Positions 1 through 15,837 of a DNA stretch of 64,000 bases are shown piece after piece. The stretch's first letter is position 1. Every line of letters starts with the position of its first letter. A model generated the notes under the pieces. The model made no database searches, had not been told where the DNA came from, and was given only the letters and a program-made list of their open reading frames with translations. The stretch is from Anisakis pegreffii (taxonomy: Eukaryota > Nematoda > Chromadorea > Rhabditida > Anisakidae): the NCBI GenBank assembly GCA_035041965.1, contig JAPYMA010001614.1, positions 1-64,000 on the forward strand, given 5' to 3'. A program made the translations under genes and the position numbers.

Positions 1-3000
1 TTCTTTGCCATTTTCGTGTTGCAGTCCTCAAAAACAAACCGACTTACAACTTATTATTACCGCTTTACTCATACTGCCTGAATATATCTGTATGTGTGTC
101 TTCATGAACAAATTCTTACTGCTGCATTCATGACGACGATTATTACTGAACCGTAATTATCAATGCTCAATGCTCAGTTCACTCATTTATTCATTATGCT
201 CCGTCATCTTCAAAAACTAATACCTATTCATCTATCTACCGATCTACTTACCTAAGCAACTATTCATCTAAACATGTTTTCATGTTCCATGTGTCCCTCA
301 ACATTCACTGTTCTCCTCATAGATTGTAGTATTTTTATAAAATGTGAAGCCAACGCAGCCAAGCCCAGCCAATTCAAATCGAAATAATATTTCGCCAAGC
401 CAAACGACTGCTCTAGAAGAATTAGTGCTAGCTGTTGTCTACTAGGCCCTGTAGCCTCCTCGTCCTTCTAATTCATGTTCGTCCTCCATAAATGCACAAT
501 CTCGTGTATCAAGTCGAACAACCTCTGCTTTATTCATAACTGAACAAGCAATTCGATTAATGAATGGCTGTCTTAATAATTGCAAACAAATACTACAAGC
601 ACTGTCAGTAACATACTCACATAGTAATGTTGTTCATCAACAGACATTCACTCCATCAAACAACAATTTCAACACTGAATTCAGTGCCATTAGTTATAGT
701 CTCGTCTCGTATGCATTCATATTGCAGCAAATAGAATTATTTTATCTATGCGGCCTTCAAACAAAACTTATTATGCGTATTAAATATACAAACTCTTACA
801 CACGCTATTCAAAAAATAGCTCTGCTAATCGCTAATTCGTTAAAAAAATATTTTTGTCCCGCTAAAACTGATCCGTTAGTAGCGCCACTGACGCGAAAGT
901 AACGAAACTTTTCATTAAAAATGCCTCTCCTTGAAAAAAATAGTGGCATTTTTTGCTAAAAAGTTACTAAACAAATACACGGAAATGTGGACTTAAGTGA
1001 GTCACAGAAATGTGAACATTGCACAAGGATTGAATATTTTGATGTTGGGAAAAATAAACATTCCCTTGTAGACGAAGCGTAGCGAGTCAGTGGAAGTCTG
1101 AAAAAAATGTAGCGTGTTAAAACGCTAACCAAACAAAATAGCACAAGTCATCACCGTTTTGTGTCGCTGATAAATATATCAACGAGAGTTATCGTTGCAA
1201 ATTTCCGCTATATCAAAAAGCTAGCGAGCTAGCGATAAACCTAATGATAATACCACCAACGATACTGATAAAAACAGTAATAATATGATTACATGACTGT
1301 TAATAATAATGATAATTTTCACGATAGTTGAAAAAAAAAATGAAGGAACTCATGTTTACCAGTGCAAATTCCATATTAAACATCTAATGAAGAGAAAGTC
1401 TCATTCAATTGGAGTTAGATTTCATGTCATACACACAAGTGGAGATAAATTTCGAAGAGAAAGATCTCCTCATGAAGATCTTCACGAACAGGAAGGCCCA
1501 AATCTAATGCCTATCAATAGAGCTGACCACGAATCCGTTTTCGGAATCTACCTGATGTTTTCAGGAGGCGAATAAATGAGCCTAAAATACACTAAGATCA
1601 CGCTGTACAGTCAAGCTGGCATTGGCCTTTGCTGGTGGATGGTTGCGTGATTAAACGACAATAAGCATGTTTTTTTTTAAATTGCTACCTTCATCGCATC
1701 TAATTGATACTAAAGATTTTGGTCTGATTTTGGAAAGTACAAATATGTATTGCTTTTTTTTCAATCGTGAATATCGTCATATCAAACAAATTCGATTCTA
1801 ATTTTGATCAATTTTCATCTTTGTTTGAATTTTGTTGGTCCGGCCTAATTTAAATTTTCAATTTTCGTGCAGGGTTTTCGTTAGATCTGTGCATGGACGT
1901 ATTTAATTTTGATGGTGAATTGATCAGAGCAGAAGGTGGTATATGGTTAATGACAGCAGCAAAAAATCATCACAAGAAGTTGTTATCATGATAAAATGGA
2001 ACGACATGAACAGTGGAATTGGCTGGATGAATCGATCATGAACTTATGAGAATGTCTTGAGCGGTAATTGTTCGTTGTGTTCAAAACTGAAATGTTTTGT
2101 GCAGCTGCATTTAATAATTGATGTGCTCGCTCACTCACTCAATTATTGCTGCTTTGTTATTTCACAAACCATTCTCCTTTTGACGATCTCATTTTGACTT
2201 TGTATCATAAGCGACAGTAATTTTGAAATCAAAACGCAACCTCACTTTCATTCTCAATATATATGTACTTATATCTTAAAGATATTTTGATAAATTATGG
2301 ATGTATCATTTATCATACGCATCTTTAGAAAATTTAACGTCCTGTCATCATCTTTTTAGGTTCATGAACCTTAGAACCATACGAACTTACAGCTTCTAGG
2401 TTTTAGTTTGCTCAGTTCTTTAGATTTTAGGTTGTTTGCTAGGGTTTTGTGCATCTCTACAAACGTAGGTATGTGAGCATACAGTTAAGTAATTATTTCT
2501 TTGTTGGTTTATTCTTTCCTTTTATCTTCATAATGGTTTCAATCACATATACATGGTAGCATCTTTTTATTATTGTTGTTACTGCTGGTGAATATTGAAT
2601 GAGTGAATTTAAAGATATATTATACAAAAGTATTATTATTGTAAACGTATGTGTACGCATGCATACTATAAACAGCATTATTTATTGTTATTGCTGTTGT
2701 TGTGTAGTGATGCTGAAGATGATAATGATGATGATGGTATTTTATTCGAAGAAAACAACGACCTCACTTCGTCCGACGGTCGATTCTTTCTTCCCTCCCT
2801 CCATTTCAAATTCATTATAGCCAGCCTACGCCATCATGGCCACAGATTTGAACATATCCCACTATTATTACTACCAGAACTAGTCCAACTACCACATTGT
2901 TCGTACAATAGTTGACGAAGAACTGATAGTAGTAATAGTAATAAAGATGAGAAGAGGAATAACTAGTAAAAGATGAAGAACGAAGATAACAATCAATCCA

Positions 3001-5398
3001 CTATATAATGCAAATTGGTTTGCAATAACGCACAACGAATTCACAACAGTATTAATAATATATAATAATGATGATAACAACCAAATGAAATATATTAATT
3101 TCAAAAAACGATAGTCATTATCATCGAAATTCATCAAAAATCTCATCCTTTTCCTCATCATCAGTGAGCGTTTCAATTTCTGCAGTTGCATTTCGTCCAT
3201 CCGTTTGAGCATCCATCCATCCATCCGTCCATATGTCGTCGGTCCATTCACTGTCCCATCGACCGACCGTCTTTCTTCCCCTATCATTGCCCAGTTTATT
3301 TCATTGTCGATCCGCCATTTATTCACTCATTCATTGATCTGGTTTTGTTCCTCATTTCTCTTCCTTTCCTTCTCCCTTTCCTTCCTTCGTTCGTTCAGAA
3401 TTCAAATTTGAATTCAGCTCCATTCAACCATTTATTTGAAGGAGTAGGCACCTACAGACACTTATTGTAAATGCTTCTTCAACATATTCTTTTTCATTCT
3501 TTCTTATTCTGAAATTTTGCAGTCATCCGTTCTTCTTTTCTGCTCATAACAACAACAAATTAATTCGTTTGCGTTTGAAAATTTACTTCCATCGTCATCG
3601 TCATTATCATCATTAGCGATTTGAATCAATTCTAATTTCCCATTTTTGAATATCACCATCGTTGCCCTTCTTTCCTGCATCCATCCATCCATGTCTTCAC
3701 CATCTTTTTCCTACCTGATCATTTAACCTACCTGTTCACCTTATTCCTCATTTCTTGAAAGTTTCAAAGATGTATTTCCCGCTCTCTTCAAAGGCGCCCT
3801 TCTTTCTTGATATTTTTGCTGCTGCATATCAGTCAGCACTTTTCTCAGAATTCTTGTATTTCTTTCTTTTGACTTTCGTCTTCGCCTCATCATTGAAGTG
3901 TTTCATTCAGACAAATGGACTGCTGATGCTGATGCATCTGCCGACTAAATTTTGAAAGTGTACTAATTATTGAGAATATTCAATAGCGATCGGATTGGAT
4001 ATGGTTTTGCACGGTTGATTCCTTATAAACTGAAGTTATCAATCACTTTCAAGACAATGGTATTGCTAATGAGGGTGATAATCTGAATTACACTATATTG
4101 CTGATTTATATTCATAAACAATTCTTTGCTCAATGCCAACCACGCTTGCCTGTACGCTTGCACCGAATGAAAGTAGAATTTTGTAAGCCAATCAACACTA
4201 CGGATGGACGAATAGATAGGCAGCCATGTAGTTTCATATATGTATAGAACGGTAAACGAAGTGAAAAGTTGCTGCTGAACAGCATAAATCTCTGAATTTA
4301 AATACTGTTTACTGGAGTGAATTTGGAATGAAGAAATAAGCACGATCATCTTGAATCTATTAAACTGTTTCAGTAAATTCTTCTTACGCAAGCACAACAA
4401 GGAAAGAAGAAAAATTCCATTGCTTATCATCATCGTCATCATCATATAAATAAGCTTGATACTTTTCATCGTAAATCATGCAAGAATTTAATGCTTGCTG
4501 CATATAAATTATACAATTATATGCAGTGCTAAATATAATACAATTTTCATATTGTACCACCAGAGATACGAATCTAATGTTAGTGAATACTCTTATAATA
4601 TTTTTGGAATGTATTATTTACAGCTTTTTGTATGGGAGTAGATAGAGGTAGAAATGTGTTCATTCATAAAAATAATATTATCAATCATTGGATGAATGCG
4701 TGAGCAATGTGCTGTGCATAATGGATATGCTATTTTTTTTTTTTTTGATCAAATTTTTTGTTAACATAAAAGTTCTGCGGTTTTTACGCAAGTAACTAAC
4801 GGTATACAAAAGAGGTGTGGTATATGGGTAGAGTATCATCGGCGGTAGTAGCAGCAAATTTTAGCTGTTTGTTGCATCATAGATAAGTAATAGGTAAACG
4901 GATGAATGGGTATATAGACGGGTAATATGTAAAATATCGGTATGTTCTTGTGTTCTTGCTCGTTTTTTAAAATCAAATATGAGTTAAGAATGCGAAGAAG
5001 AAGCGTGCAGAATGGCTACTAATGGTGGAACGGGAAGGGGAACGGGAATGGGAATGCGGATGAGAGCGAGTCATCAGATGCTTTTGAACGGCTGTTGTGA
5101 ATGATGGAACAAAGAAGAGTTATCATGAGGGTGATGGAAGAACTGAGATTCATCATCTTCGTCTAATATTATTCGTATTTTTTGATCGTTTTTGTTCCAT
5201 TCGCTTATTATTTAGTCAGTATTGAAGTCTGTCGTCTTACTGTTTTTCATTACCAAACACGATCACTCTCCTAGCTCATTTTTGATGGGACCGCTAGCAG
5301 CAGCAGCAGCAGTAGCATCAAATCATCATTATTGTATGATATCGTAGTCCCATCATTAGGTATTTGCAGCAAATTTTGTTTGCCTTTTGTAAACAGTC

Positions 5399-5449
5399 AT
5401 CCATCAATCCAGCCGTCCATCCATCCATCCATCCATCCATCCATCCACC
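5399..5449. repeat. (CATC)n microsatellite
   Basis: Tandem CATC units with few interruptions. Similar CATC or GGAT tracts recur near 3208-3230, 54620-54645, 52600-52630 and 61130-61150. Open frames across it encode only HPS/IHP runs. Confidence 0.9.
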
Positions 5450-7175
5450 CTTTCAGATATCTATCGATCGTCCTCTTCCTCGAGTGGTCGTTATTTTACG
5501 AAAGGCATCAGCAACAAACAAAGATTGTTTCAACTTGTTCCCGCCACAACCCAATCAACAACCATTATCTAATACAATATCTTCCGTCTGATTTCGATAT
5601 GTACTTCATCAATTTTAACTATCAATTATTTTTGTATTTCAACTATACCATAGATTTGCACTTCTTTTCTTCCATCTTCAAAACACCTTCACTCATTCGA
5701 TAGTTGCTCATTGATGGCACATGTGTAAATCAATCAAAATTCTCAAAAGATGAAGTAAATACATATGTGTAGAAGATGAATATAGAATATTTAGCAGAAA
5801 ATTTCTTCGAAACTGTTGTAATTGACTATTGAAAACATCGAACAAAAGCAACGCATCCTTATCTTATCTGATCTTATCTTAAAGTAGTATCTTCTTCATT
5901 TCGTTTTTCCTCTTAACGAGGAATCATCTATCTTCTCATCCACCTACTTATCTATTGATCTATCTTTATGCTCACCGATGAACTTACTAACATGTTGCTG
6001 TGATCACACAATTATTTCCATGTTTCTTCACTCATCCTTGTGATTTGTTGCACGATAAATGGTATCGAAACAAACAAACAACCAACCAACTGGCTGTCAC
6101 CAACAACGACACTATTATTTGACAACCGTTTTATTTCTTGGGTTTAGCCTCATCTTTTCAATCAGGCGACACCAAACTTCATTTCGACCGCTAGTCATCG
6201 GTGTGCTTCTTATTCTCAACTGGCAAAATTACAAGCGACTTGCGTGGTTTGGGATGATGTTGATTAACTTAGATGAAAAAGTCTTCAATTTAATGGTCGA
6301 TCGCTTTTGATAATGACGAGAATAGGTTTGATTCAACTGACCAATAGAAGGTGGTTGGCTGGATGGTTGATTGACTTACCGTAGTCAGTTTGTGAACGTC
6401 ATTATAGAGCTTTGCCGACAAGCGAGAGCGATTGGCTGGCGAGCGAGAGCGATTGGTCGTTTCAGACTTTTAGCCGAGAATTGACCGTTTGCAGTTGTCA
6501 ACTTATTATTGGTTTAGATTTCGCCGTTTGCAGTCAGTTGTAGTGATTTGCAGTCAAATAAGCTACTGAATAATTGAAATGCACTGATGAACCACTTAAT
6601 TGTTCAACTGTAATCTACACTTCTACTATGTTTTCATCATTTATATTCAGCACAAAGGTTTTATTCAAAAAACACTCATGATATCATAAAGGATTGTGCA
6701 GTACAATATCATTGTTTTATTTTCTTCAATTATTGTTCACATCGTAACGGTCGTAGTGGTATAAACGCATATTGTACAACATATGCACATGAGTGAGCAT
6801 GTTTTTTGTACGATGAACCGTCAATCGAAACAATGGTGATCGTATTAGGAGGATCGTAAATAATTGAATAATGGGATGATATGCAGTTAGATAGGTGGAT
6901 GATGGACGCGTTGTTGTTGTAGATCCTAGATGACTCTTTGAGGAATGGCTGAAAAATGAGTTGCAGTAAGAACTATAATATATTATACTACTCGTTTGCA
7001 TTACTGTTCGGTGTTAGTGTTACTGTATATTATAATTCTGTTATGCACATATATACTGTTGATGGGGGTTATAGATGTGATTAGAAGCGAGTTGTATGGG
7101 GAGAGCAAGAGGTTAGACGGTTGGGGGTTCAGACAGTGTGGCCGATTCAGCTCTTTTTATTCCTCAAGCCAAAAT

Positions 7176-7325
7176 CCATCCCATTCTATCCCATCTCATC
7201 CCATCCCATCCCATCCCATCCCATCCCATCCCATCCCATCCCATCCCATCCCATCCCATCCCATCCCTTCCCACCCCATACCATCCCACCCCATCACATC
7301 CCATCATATCCCATCCCAATCCATT
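7176..7325. repeat. (CCCAT)n pentanucleotide array
   Basis: About 25 tandem copies of CCCAT, near perfect in the middle and degenerate at both flanks. A 5-bp unit is readable in every frame without stops, which explains the overlapping open frames (PSHPI and GWDGM repeats) on both strands. These are not genes. Confidence 0.95.
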
Positions 7326-9792
7326 CATCCATCCATTTATTTTTCTTTCCATCTTTTTCTCCTCCCTTCCTCATATTACCACCGCCAACACCATCATCAT
7401 CAGCATCGCTATCATCTATCTTCACCCAAACCGATTAGCCCATTCATTCGACGTGTCCTGTCATTCTTTAAAAGTCATACTTTTCTCAGTCTTACGATTC
7501 TTCTTAGGCAATAACAATATCCGTACAATGAGAGTACAGTGACAGTAACAGTAAAAATAACAGACGAGTCATCCTCCGTTTTCAGATTCATTCATTTCTT
7601 CATAATGCACCACCAATTAATGCGGTTGAGCCTGAGACTGACATTGTGAAGATTAGCCATGTGCTTGCTTGCCAAAGCGTTCCATTTTGAAGACAACAAA
7701 GCGATCATCAGTCAGCTTCTTTCATTTTTCAAAAGATCGTTTCATTTTTCAGTTGTGCCGCAACCCTACTATTATTATCATTACTGTTATAAGGGTTGTG
7801 TATGTGCACATTGCAAAATTAATTACAAGAACTAGCCTAAGAGTAAGTCCAATCTTATGCTCGAGCCCAATTTGAACGGATTAAGCAAAATTACATTCCT
7901 ACGCATTGCTACCTCCGTACAAGATTTACATATCACCCTATTAGTTTCTGCTCTTATTATCAATTATTTGACCGCATAATCACACATATTCACTACAACT
8001 CTAGCCTATGGTTAGTGCTGGCTATTCCTTTTGTTGTTGTTGTTAGTATTTCCAATTACAGTTAATTATATTCTGCTAACTCCACTATCTGGTTCAATTG
8101 CAATATTTTAAAGGTGGTGATACATTCGTAGATATAGGCAGTACGGGTACAGATACATGTACAGATGGCATGGACTAGTCCATCAATTTTATAAATGTAT
8201 TGATATATTTTAGGTAGGTACGTACATTTCATATACGTGTATGTATAGTAGCATAGCAACATTGATGATATGTTTTCGTATTAGACGACGTATGTTCATC
8301 CATTCATTCATTTATTCATACACATATATGTATACCAGTATATCCATATAGATCAGTGGCAGACGGATGCAGCAGTGTTTTTTAAATGAGAAAATGAGGA
8401 TTTTAAGAAGCAAATGGAACAAATTTCAACGGCTCGGGAGAGGGGTGGGAGGGGGAGGGGTGCACTGTTGTTGCTATGATTGTTATTGTATGGCTTGGTC
8501 TGGTGCTGTAATGTTGTAATAAACTGATGGATGCTGTAAGATGAGATGGTTGAAATGGGGTTCTTTGGCTCGAAAGCGAACGTTAAAGATTAGTATAATA
8601 GTTGGTTTTTATATGTAGATATAGCTTATATATTCAGCTTATATCATCATCATCTATGTAGAATATGATTCATCACATACTATATACCTGTTTATATTCA
8701 TTGTCGTATTTGTATGATTTTTTGGATCGCGCTTCGCTTTTGTACGATACCCCATCCCTCGCCCCCTTCTCGTCTTTACCAATACGAGTGACCCTACCAG
8801 AATTTAATGTTTCCAAAGGTATCGCCCGAGATTTTATGGGGACACACATGCCCAGCCCACTTTGACAAGGTTCAGTACTCAGTTGTATAATTTAATGCTT
8901 ACTTATTCCTTTGTTCAACCTGCTTCTATCGATCAACTCAGATACCTTTTTATATACGGTACTTAGTAACTTACCTGCCTGCAGCACCTGTCTGCGTAAG
9001 AGCATTTTACTTACTCTATGTATTTAATTGCTATCCGAAAGACTCGATCCGATTCGACCATCCAATGAACGAATTATTTCCACAAGGTAACCACCTAGCC
9101 AGCCGGCCCAGCAACCTGCATATGTGTCAGTAGTGAGCGAACGGATCGGAAAAGAACAGAGTTCGTGGTTAGTTAGTTGCTGATGGCCTTCAAAACAGAC
9201 TAACCTATTTACAGAATTTCAACTGCTGCTATTCAACATTACCTACTACCAATATTTCGTTGTGCAATCTACTTTCTTATCTCTTCGTGTATCAACCGAA
9301 CAACCAGCCCCATCATCATTTTCACCATCATCCTCTGCATCATGTAGATCTGAAACGAAGCAGCCTGTCCTTATTCTACAATTTCATCCTACTAATTTCA
9401 TTTCTCTGAAATTTTGAACGAACAAGTTGCCTTCTCAATGTGTCCGTTCTGAGTTAATGTTGCCCAGTATTATTCTTTCTCATCGAATAGTGCGCAGTGT
9501 TTGCAACCCAATCATTCTTGCTTCATTTAATTTGAATCTTCCTTCTCTCTATTTTATCAGTTATTTATTAATCTGCAACATCAACGGGTTCGAACAAACC
9601 TGCAATCAGTCAAATCGTTCGTCCGTTATAATCAGCCGATTTAGCGGACGGTCACCCTCGTCGGCCTTTTTTTTCATAAATCGCCTGCTAGCAGCCGCTG
9701 ACTGACTTCGTTCAACTTCATCGCATAATGTGTTCACAGATTCATCACTGGTTCATCGACACTTACACGACAGATCACAGGATGATTGCCGT

Positions 9793-9915
9793 ATGGCTTG
9801 CTGGTTGACCGCCTGCGTTGGATTGTTTCTACTGGTATTCAGTTCTGGTGTATTCAGTCATACAATAGTTGATGGGTGCCCAAAGCACGAATCGTCGAAT
9901 CGGATGTCTTTGTAA
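9793..9915 (+). CDS. Candidate signal-peptide first exon or 40-aa secreted peptide
   Basis: A 40-codon frame starts at ATG 9793 and reads MACWLTACVGLFLLVFSSGVF followed by a short polar tail with one Cys. The first 22 or so residues have the shape of a secretory signal peptide: a hydrophobic core LFLLVF and a small-residue cleavage zone SSGVFS. The frame stops at 9913-9915. The GTAATT at 9911 could be a splice donor, making this the first coding exon of a larger secreted protein. I found no convincing downstream exon, and a long (TA)n tract follows 160 bp later. It could equally be chance. Confidence 0.3.
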   Translation: MACWLTACVGLFLLVFSSGVFSHTIVDGCPKHESSNRMSL

Positions 9916-10075
9916 TTGAACAGAAATTCGAATCGACGTTCGACCTGTGGTCACTCGCTAGTTATCATAAGTCACGTCACAGAGCTGTCGTCACTAAGTC
10001 ATGTAATATATCATTTACTCATCCAAACACCTACTGTCGACCTCTGGACAAGCTTTCATCACCGCTTCATCTCTA

Positions 10076-12800
<2,725 letters not shown>

Positions 12801-12801
12801 A

Positions 12802-12807
12802 TTTATT
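12802..12807 (-). terminator. Probable poly(A) signal of nudE
   Basis: TTTATT on the plus strand is AATAAA on the minus strand, 105 nt beyond the nudE stop codon. It is a motif match only; no transcript data are available. Confidence 0.45.
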
Positions 12808-12912
12808 CTAGAAAAATTGGTAAATACTGTAGATAATAATAACAATAATAGTGAAAACGTAAAAGCAAAAATGCATACCTGTATCTTCAAAAAATGACTG
12901 GCAACGCACGCA

Positions 12913-15837
12913 TCAATGATGATTTAATGACGACGGCGATGCAAAGCCATTAGAGGTACCGAGATCCTCACAAACGTTTGCAGTTGCTCTTCTTTCGGGG
13001 CATATTCGATGAAGTTTCATCTCAAGTGCCTGTAGTGTTCCCTGCATTTTTTATTTAAACATGCCTTTCAATTATTCGTTTTTCACTTCGAATTCTACCG
13101 AAAACAGAAGCACAACGAAGAACGAAGTTAAATTTCGGTGACTTTTAGTCAACCGCCCATATTGAAGAACAAAAATTAGCTATGAAGACTTATAAAGTTA
13201 GAGAAAAATTAACCCCTATCTTAGACAACTACCCAATATTTATCTATTGTCATCGTTCCCTCATCCGGACCATGTTCGGTGGTCGGAGTGAACTTTGAAG
13301 ACATTTAACTGAATGAATGACAAACAGTAATATTAAGAACAAAAAGCATCCATCTGAAAGAGTGTGCGATCAAACCTGAATGGTTCGTAATAAGTCAGTT
13401 ATGATTGGTGAAACATTTCTTGCCAGTGGAGATGAAGTTGCACTTGTTGTTGTGCCATTATTATTAGACGATGATGATGGCGATAAACAACCGTTTTGTA
13501 AACGTTTCGTTGCTGCACCAATTTTTGGTGTTTCGAATATGGACGAGTTTTTACTGTGAACGCCATTCATTCCTAAAATTTAATGCACAAACAGACTAAA
13601 AAATAGAAATGTGTTCGTAAAATGACAATAATAACCACAACAACGAAAACTATAACCATAATAATAACAATGATCACCTGAGCTGGCAACTGATAACGTT
13701 GTTGGTTTCGATTTAGTGAGAAGACCATTTTTAACGGACATCGTAGACGTGATAGGATTTATCATCCTTTTACTGTTGCCAATAATAGTACTGTTGTTGT
13801 TGGTGATGGTGCACAATTCTTCACTCTCACTTATATTATTCCTGTTTATTTGGTGCTTTTCTTTTGAACGTTCAACCCATATTGGCCCATTACTAGTACT
13901 ACTCGTATTACTAGTTGTTGACTGACGTCGGTTATTGTTATGAGGAGAAGAACTATTTGGTAAATGGTTTGAAGAAACTGGTGAATGGATATTATCATTG
14001 TTGTTATTATTATCATTAATCTTCGTGTAATTCTTCAGTTTGGTTTCTTTCACAGTATTATCCAACTTCAAGTCTCGGATTTCGTCCTCTAATCGCTGGC
14101 ACTGTTCCTTGAATTAACCTCGAATCACTCGCCCAATCATCATCATCATTAGCATTATTACTCTTACCATTATCATCAAAATATTATTGTAAATCATCAG
14201 CCGAGCGCAATCAAAAAACAACAACAAAAAAAACTGTTCTGCCCAATATCAGCACCACCTATTTACCTTTAGCTCATCGTTCAACTCCAACTCAGTGGTT
14301 AGCAACGCACGTGCTTCCAGTTCGGCATTCAAATTTCGTTCTGTACTCGTTAACGTTTCACAAGTGATCCTACAAACGATTCACTGAATGATCGATGCGA
14401 TAATATCTCTATTCTTTCACTCATTTCTTCAAGCATCTCATCTTATTCTCATTTTATTTGAAGTTAAGCTCAACCAAGTCTGAGCTAAATTCTGACTGGT
14501 CAAAGATACTTGCCTTGTCCGATGGTCTGAACAATGATGCTAATGATATAACTAATGATGCAAAATAAGCAACAAAAAAGAAAAGCGCTTAGTGACCTCA
14601 ATTGTCGTTCCAGATCATCATTTTGTTGTTCCAAATGCTGCACTTGTTTGGCCAATCGATCACGCTCTTCAACGGCCACTTGTAATTGCTCCCGAAGTTG
14701 TGTGTTTGTCGAAAGTGCCTCTTTGCGAGTACGTGTTAGATTCTCCTGTATTTTTACATAAATATACACGCACGTTAATTATTTGCTGCAAAATGCATAC
14801 ATTTCAAAACAAACCATTCTTCAGAAAATAAACCAAAAAACCATAGCCTCTTAAAGATTTCAGCTGAATCATCTTTCTTCACATCCGAATCTGTATTAGT
14901 TTTCTTTTTCTTCCCTATCACAACAATGAATTCTGACGGAACTTCTTTTGAATTACTGCATTACGTTTGCAAAGGATAAATGAATGAACAGATATATTAG
15001 TTAAACCAATCCATCCATCCGACTATATCTTATCATAAACAATTCAGATAATCCATCAATATTTTATAAATTCAAATTATGCCAAATGCAGTGCTGCAAA
15101 AGAGTTTTTACTTCATCAGCGAAAGATTTCACCTCTAAAAAGATAATTATAATAGTAACAAAAATAATAATACTGATGATCAAAATGACGAAGATACCTT
15201 CAATTTATCGTGTTCAATTTTCAGTTTTGTCAGCTCACGATCTCTGAAAGTTAGATCACGCCTTAAGCCATTCATTTCCTCGTCAAATTCCGCTTCCAGT
15301 TGACGACTATACGAAACGTGCTCTTCCAATTCGTTTCTCGCCTCTTGTGCCCTCAAACGACCACAAACTTATTTTACCAAACTCATCAACTAATCTCCCT
15401 CACCCAGTGATTACATGCCATCACATGAGATACTATCACTCATCTCATCATTTCCATTAAATGCTCTACTCTTACCCCAATGAAAGTCAACGAACGATCT
15501 CCAATTTTATTTTTAGCTAGGTGCAACGAAATGAATAACGTATATATGCTAAAGAATAACATAATCTAGTGAATATTGATGACTGTCATATATTTATCAT
15601 TATTTCTGGCGATTCATATCACTTATCCTTCCATAGTTATTCTGACTGGTAAGTGCGTCGTTGAAGCAACACATCACCGTTACCATAACCGATACGATTA
15701 ACGCTTTCATTATCACTACTCGTAATATCTGCGGTACCAAACATAAATACCCACTCAAAACGATATCTTTCCACTTCAGTATGCAACCGCACCACTTCGT
15801 GTTCAAGTCGGATATTTTCTGTTAGTGTCTCAGTCAT
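12913..15837 (-). CDS. nud-2: NudE/NDEL1-family dynein regulator, 7 exons, 414 aa
   Basis: Coiled-coil scaffold of the NudE family, which links LIS1 to cytoplasmic dynein. Exons from 5' to 3': 15755-15837, 15198-15351, 14597-14745, 14267-14369, 13678-14107, 13376-13572, 12913-13041. All junctions keep frame. Residues 1 to about 185 are one long coil. LEQQNDDLER at 117-126 and QRLEDEIRDLK, starting near residue 167, match the NDE1 landmarks LEQANDDLER and QRLKDEARDLR. A low-complexity Asn/Ser linker (about 190-360) leads to DLLRTIQGTLQALEMKL at 366-382, which corresponds to the conserved DLLRKVGALESKL segment. Vertebrate NDE1 is about 335-345 aa; the extra length is the linker. The first exon is the least certain: it needs a GA|GTGGGT donor and gives YRFEAQEARNELEEH, aligning with NDE1 YKQRAENTQEELREF. 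Read without the last splice, exon 6 ends one codon later. Confidence 0.86.

Larger units (their letters stand above)
1..9700. other. Gene-poor left region
   Basis: I see no exon here that I can assign to a protein family. The open frames present are short, rich in Ser, His, Pro, Ile and Phe, and mostly lie in CATC, CCCAT or ATT-type simple sequence, as expected from low-complexity DNA. A short direct repeat (GCGAGAGCGATTGG) occurs twice near 6422 and 6443. No RNA gene or transposon ends were recognised. Confidence 0.6.

Noticed and set aside
6996..7542. Four overlapping open frames of 62-172 codons on both strands
   Set aside because: They run through the CCCAT array and encode only PSHPI or GWDGM repeats.
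13716..13925. Plus-strand frame rich in Leu and Val
   Set aside because: It is antisense to the low-complexity linker exon of nudE.
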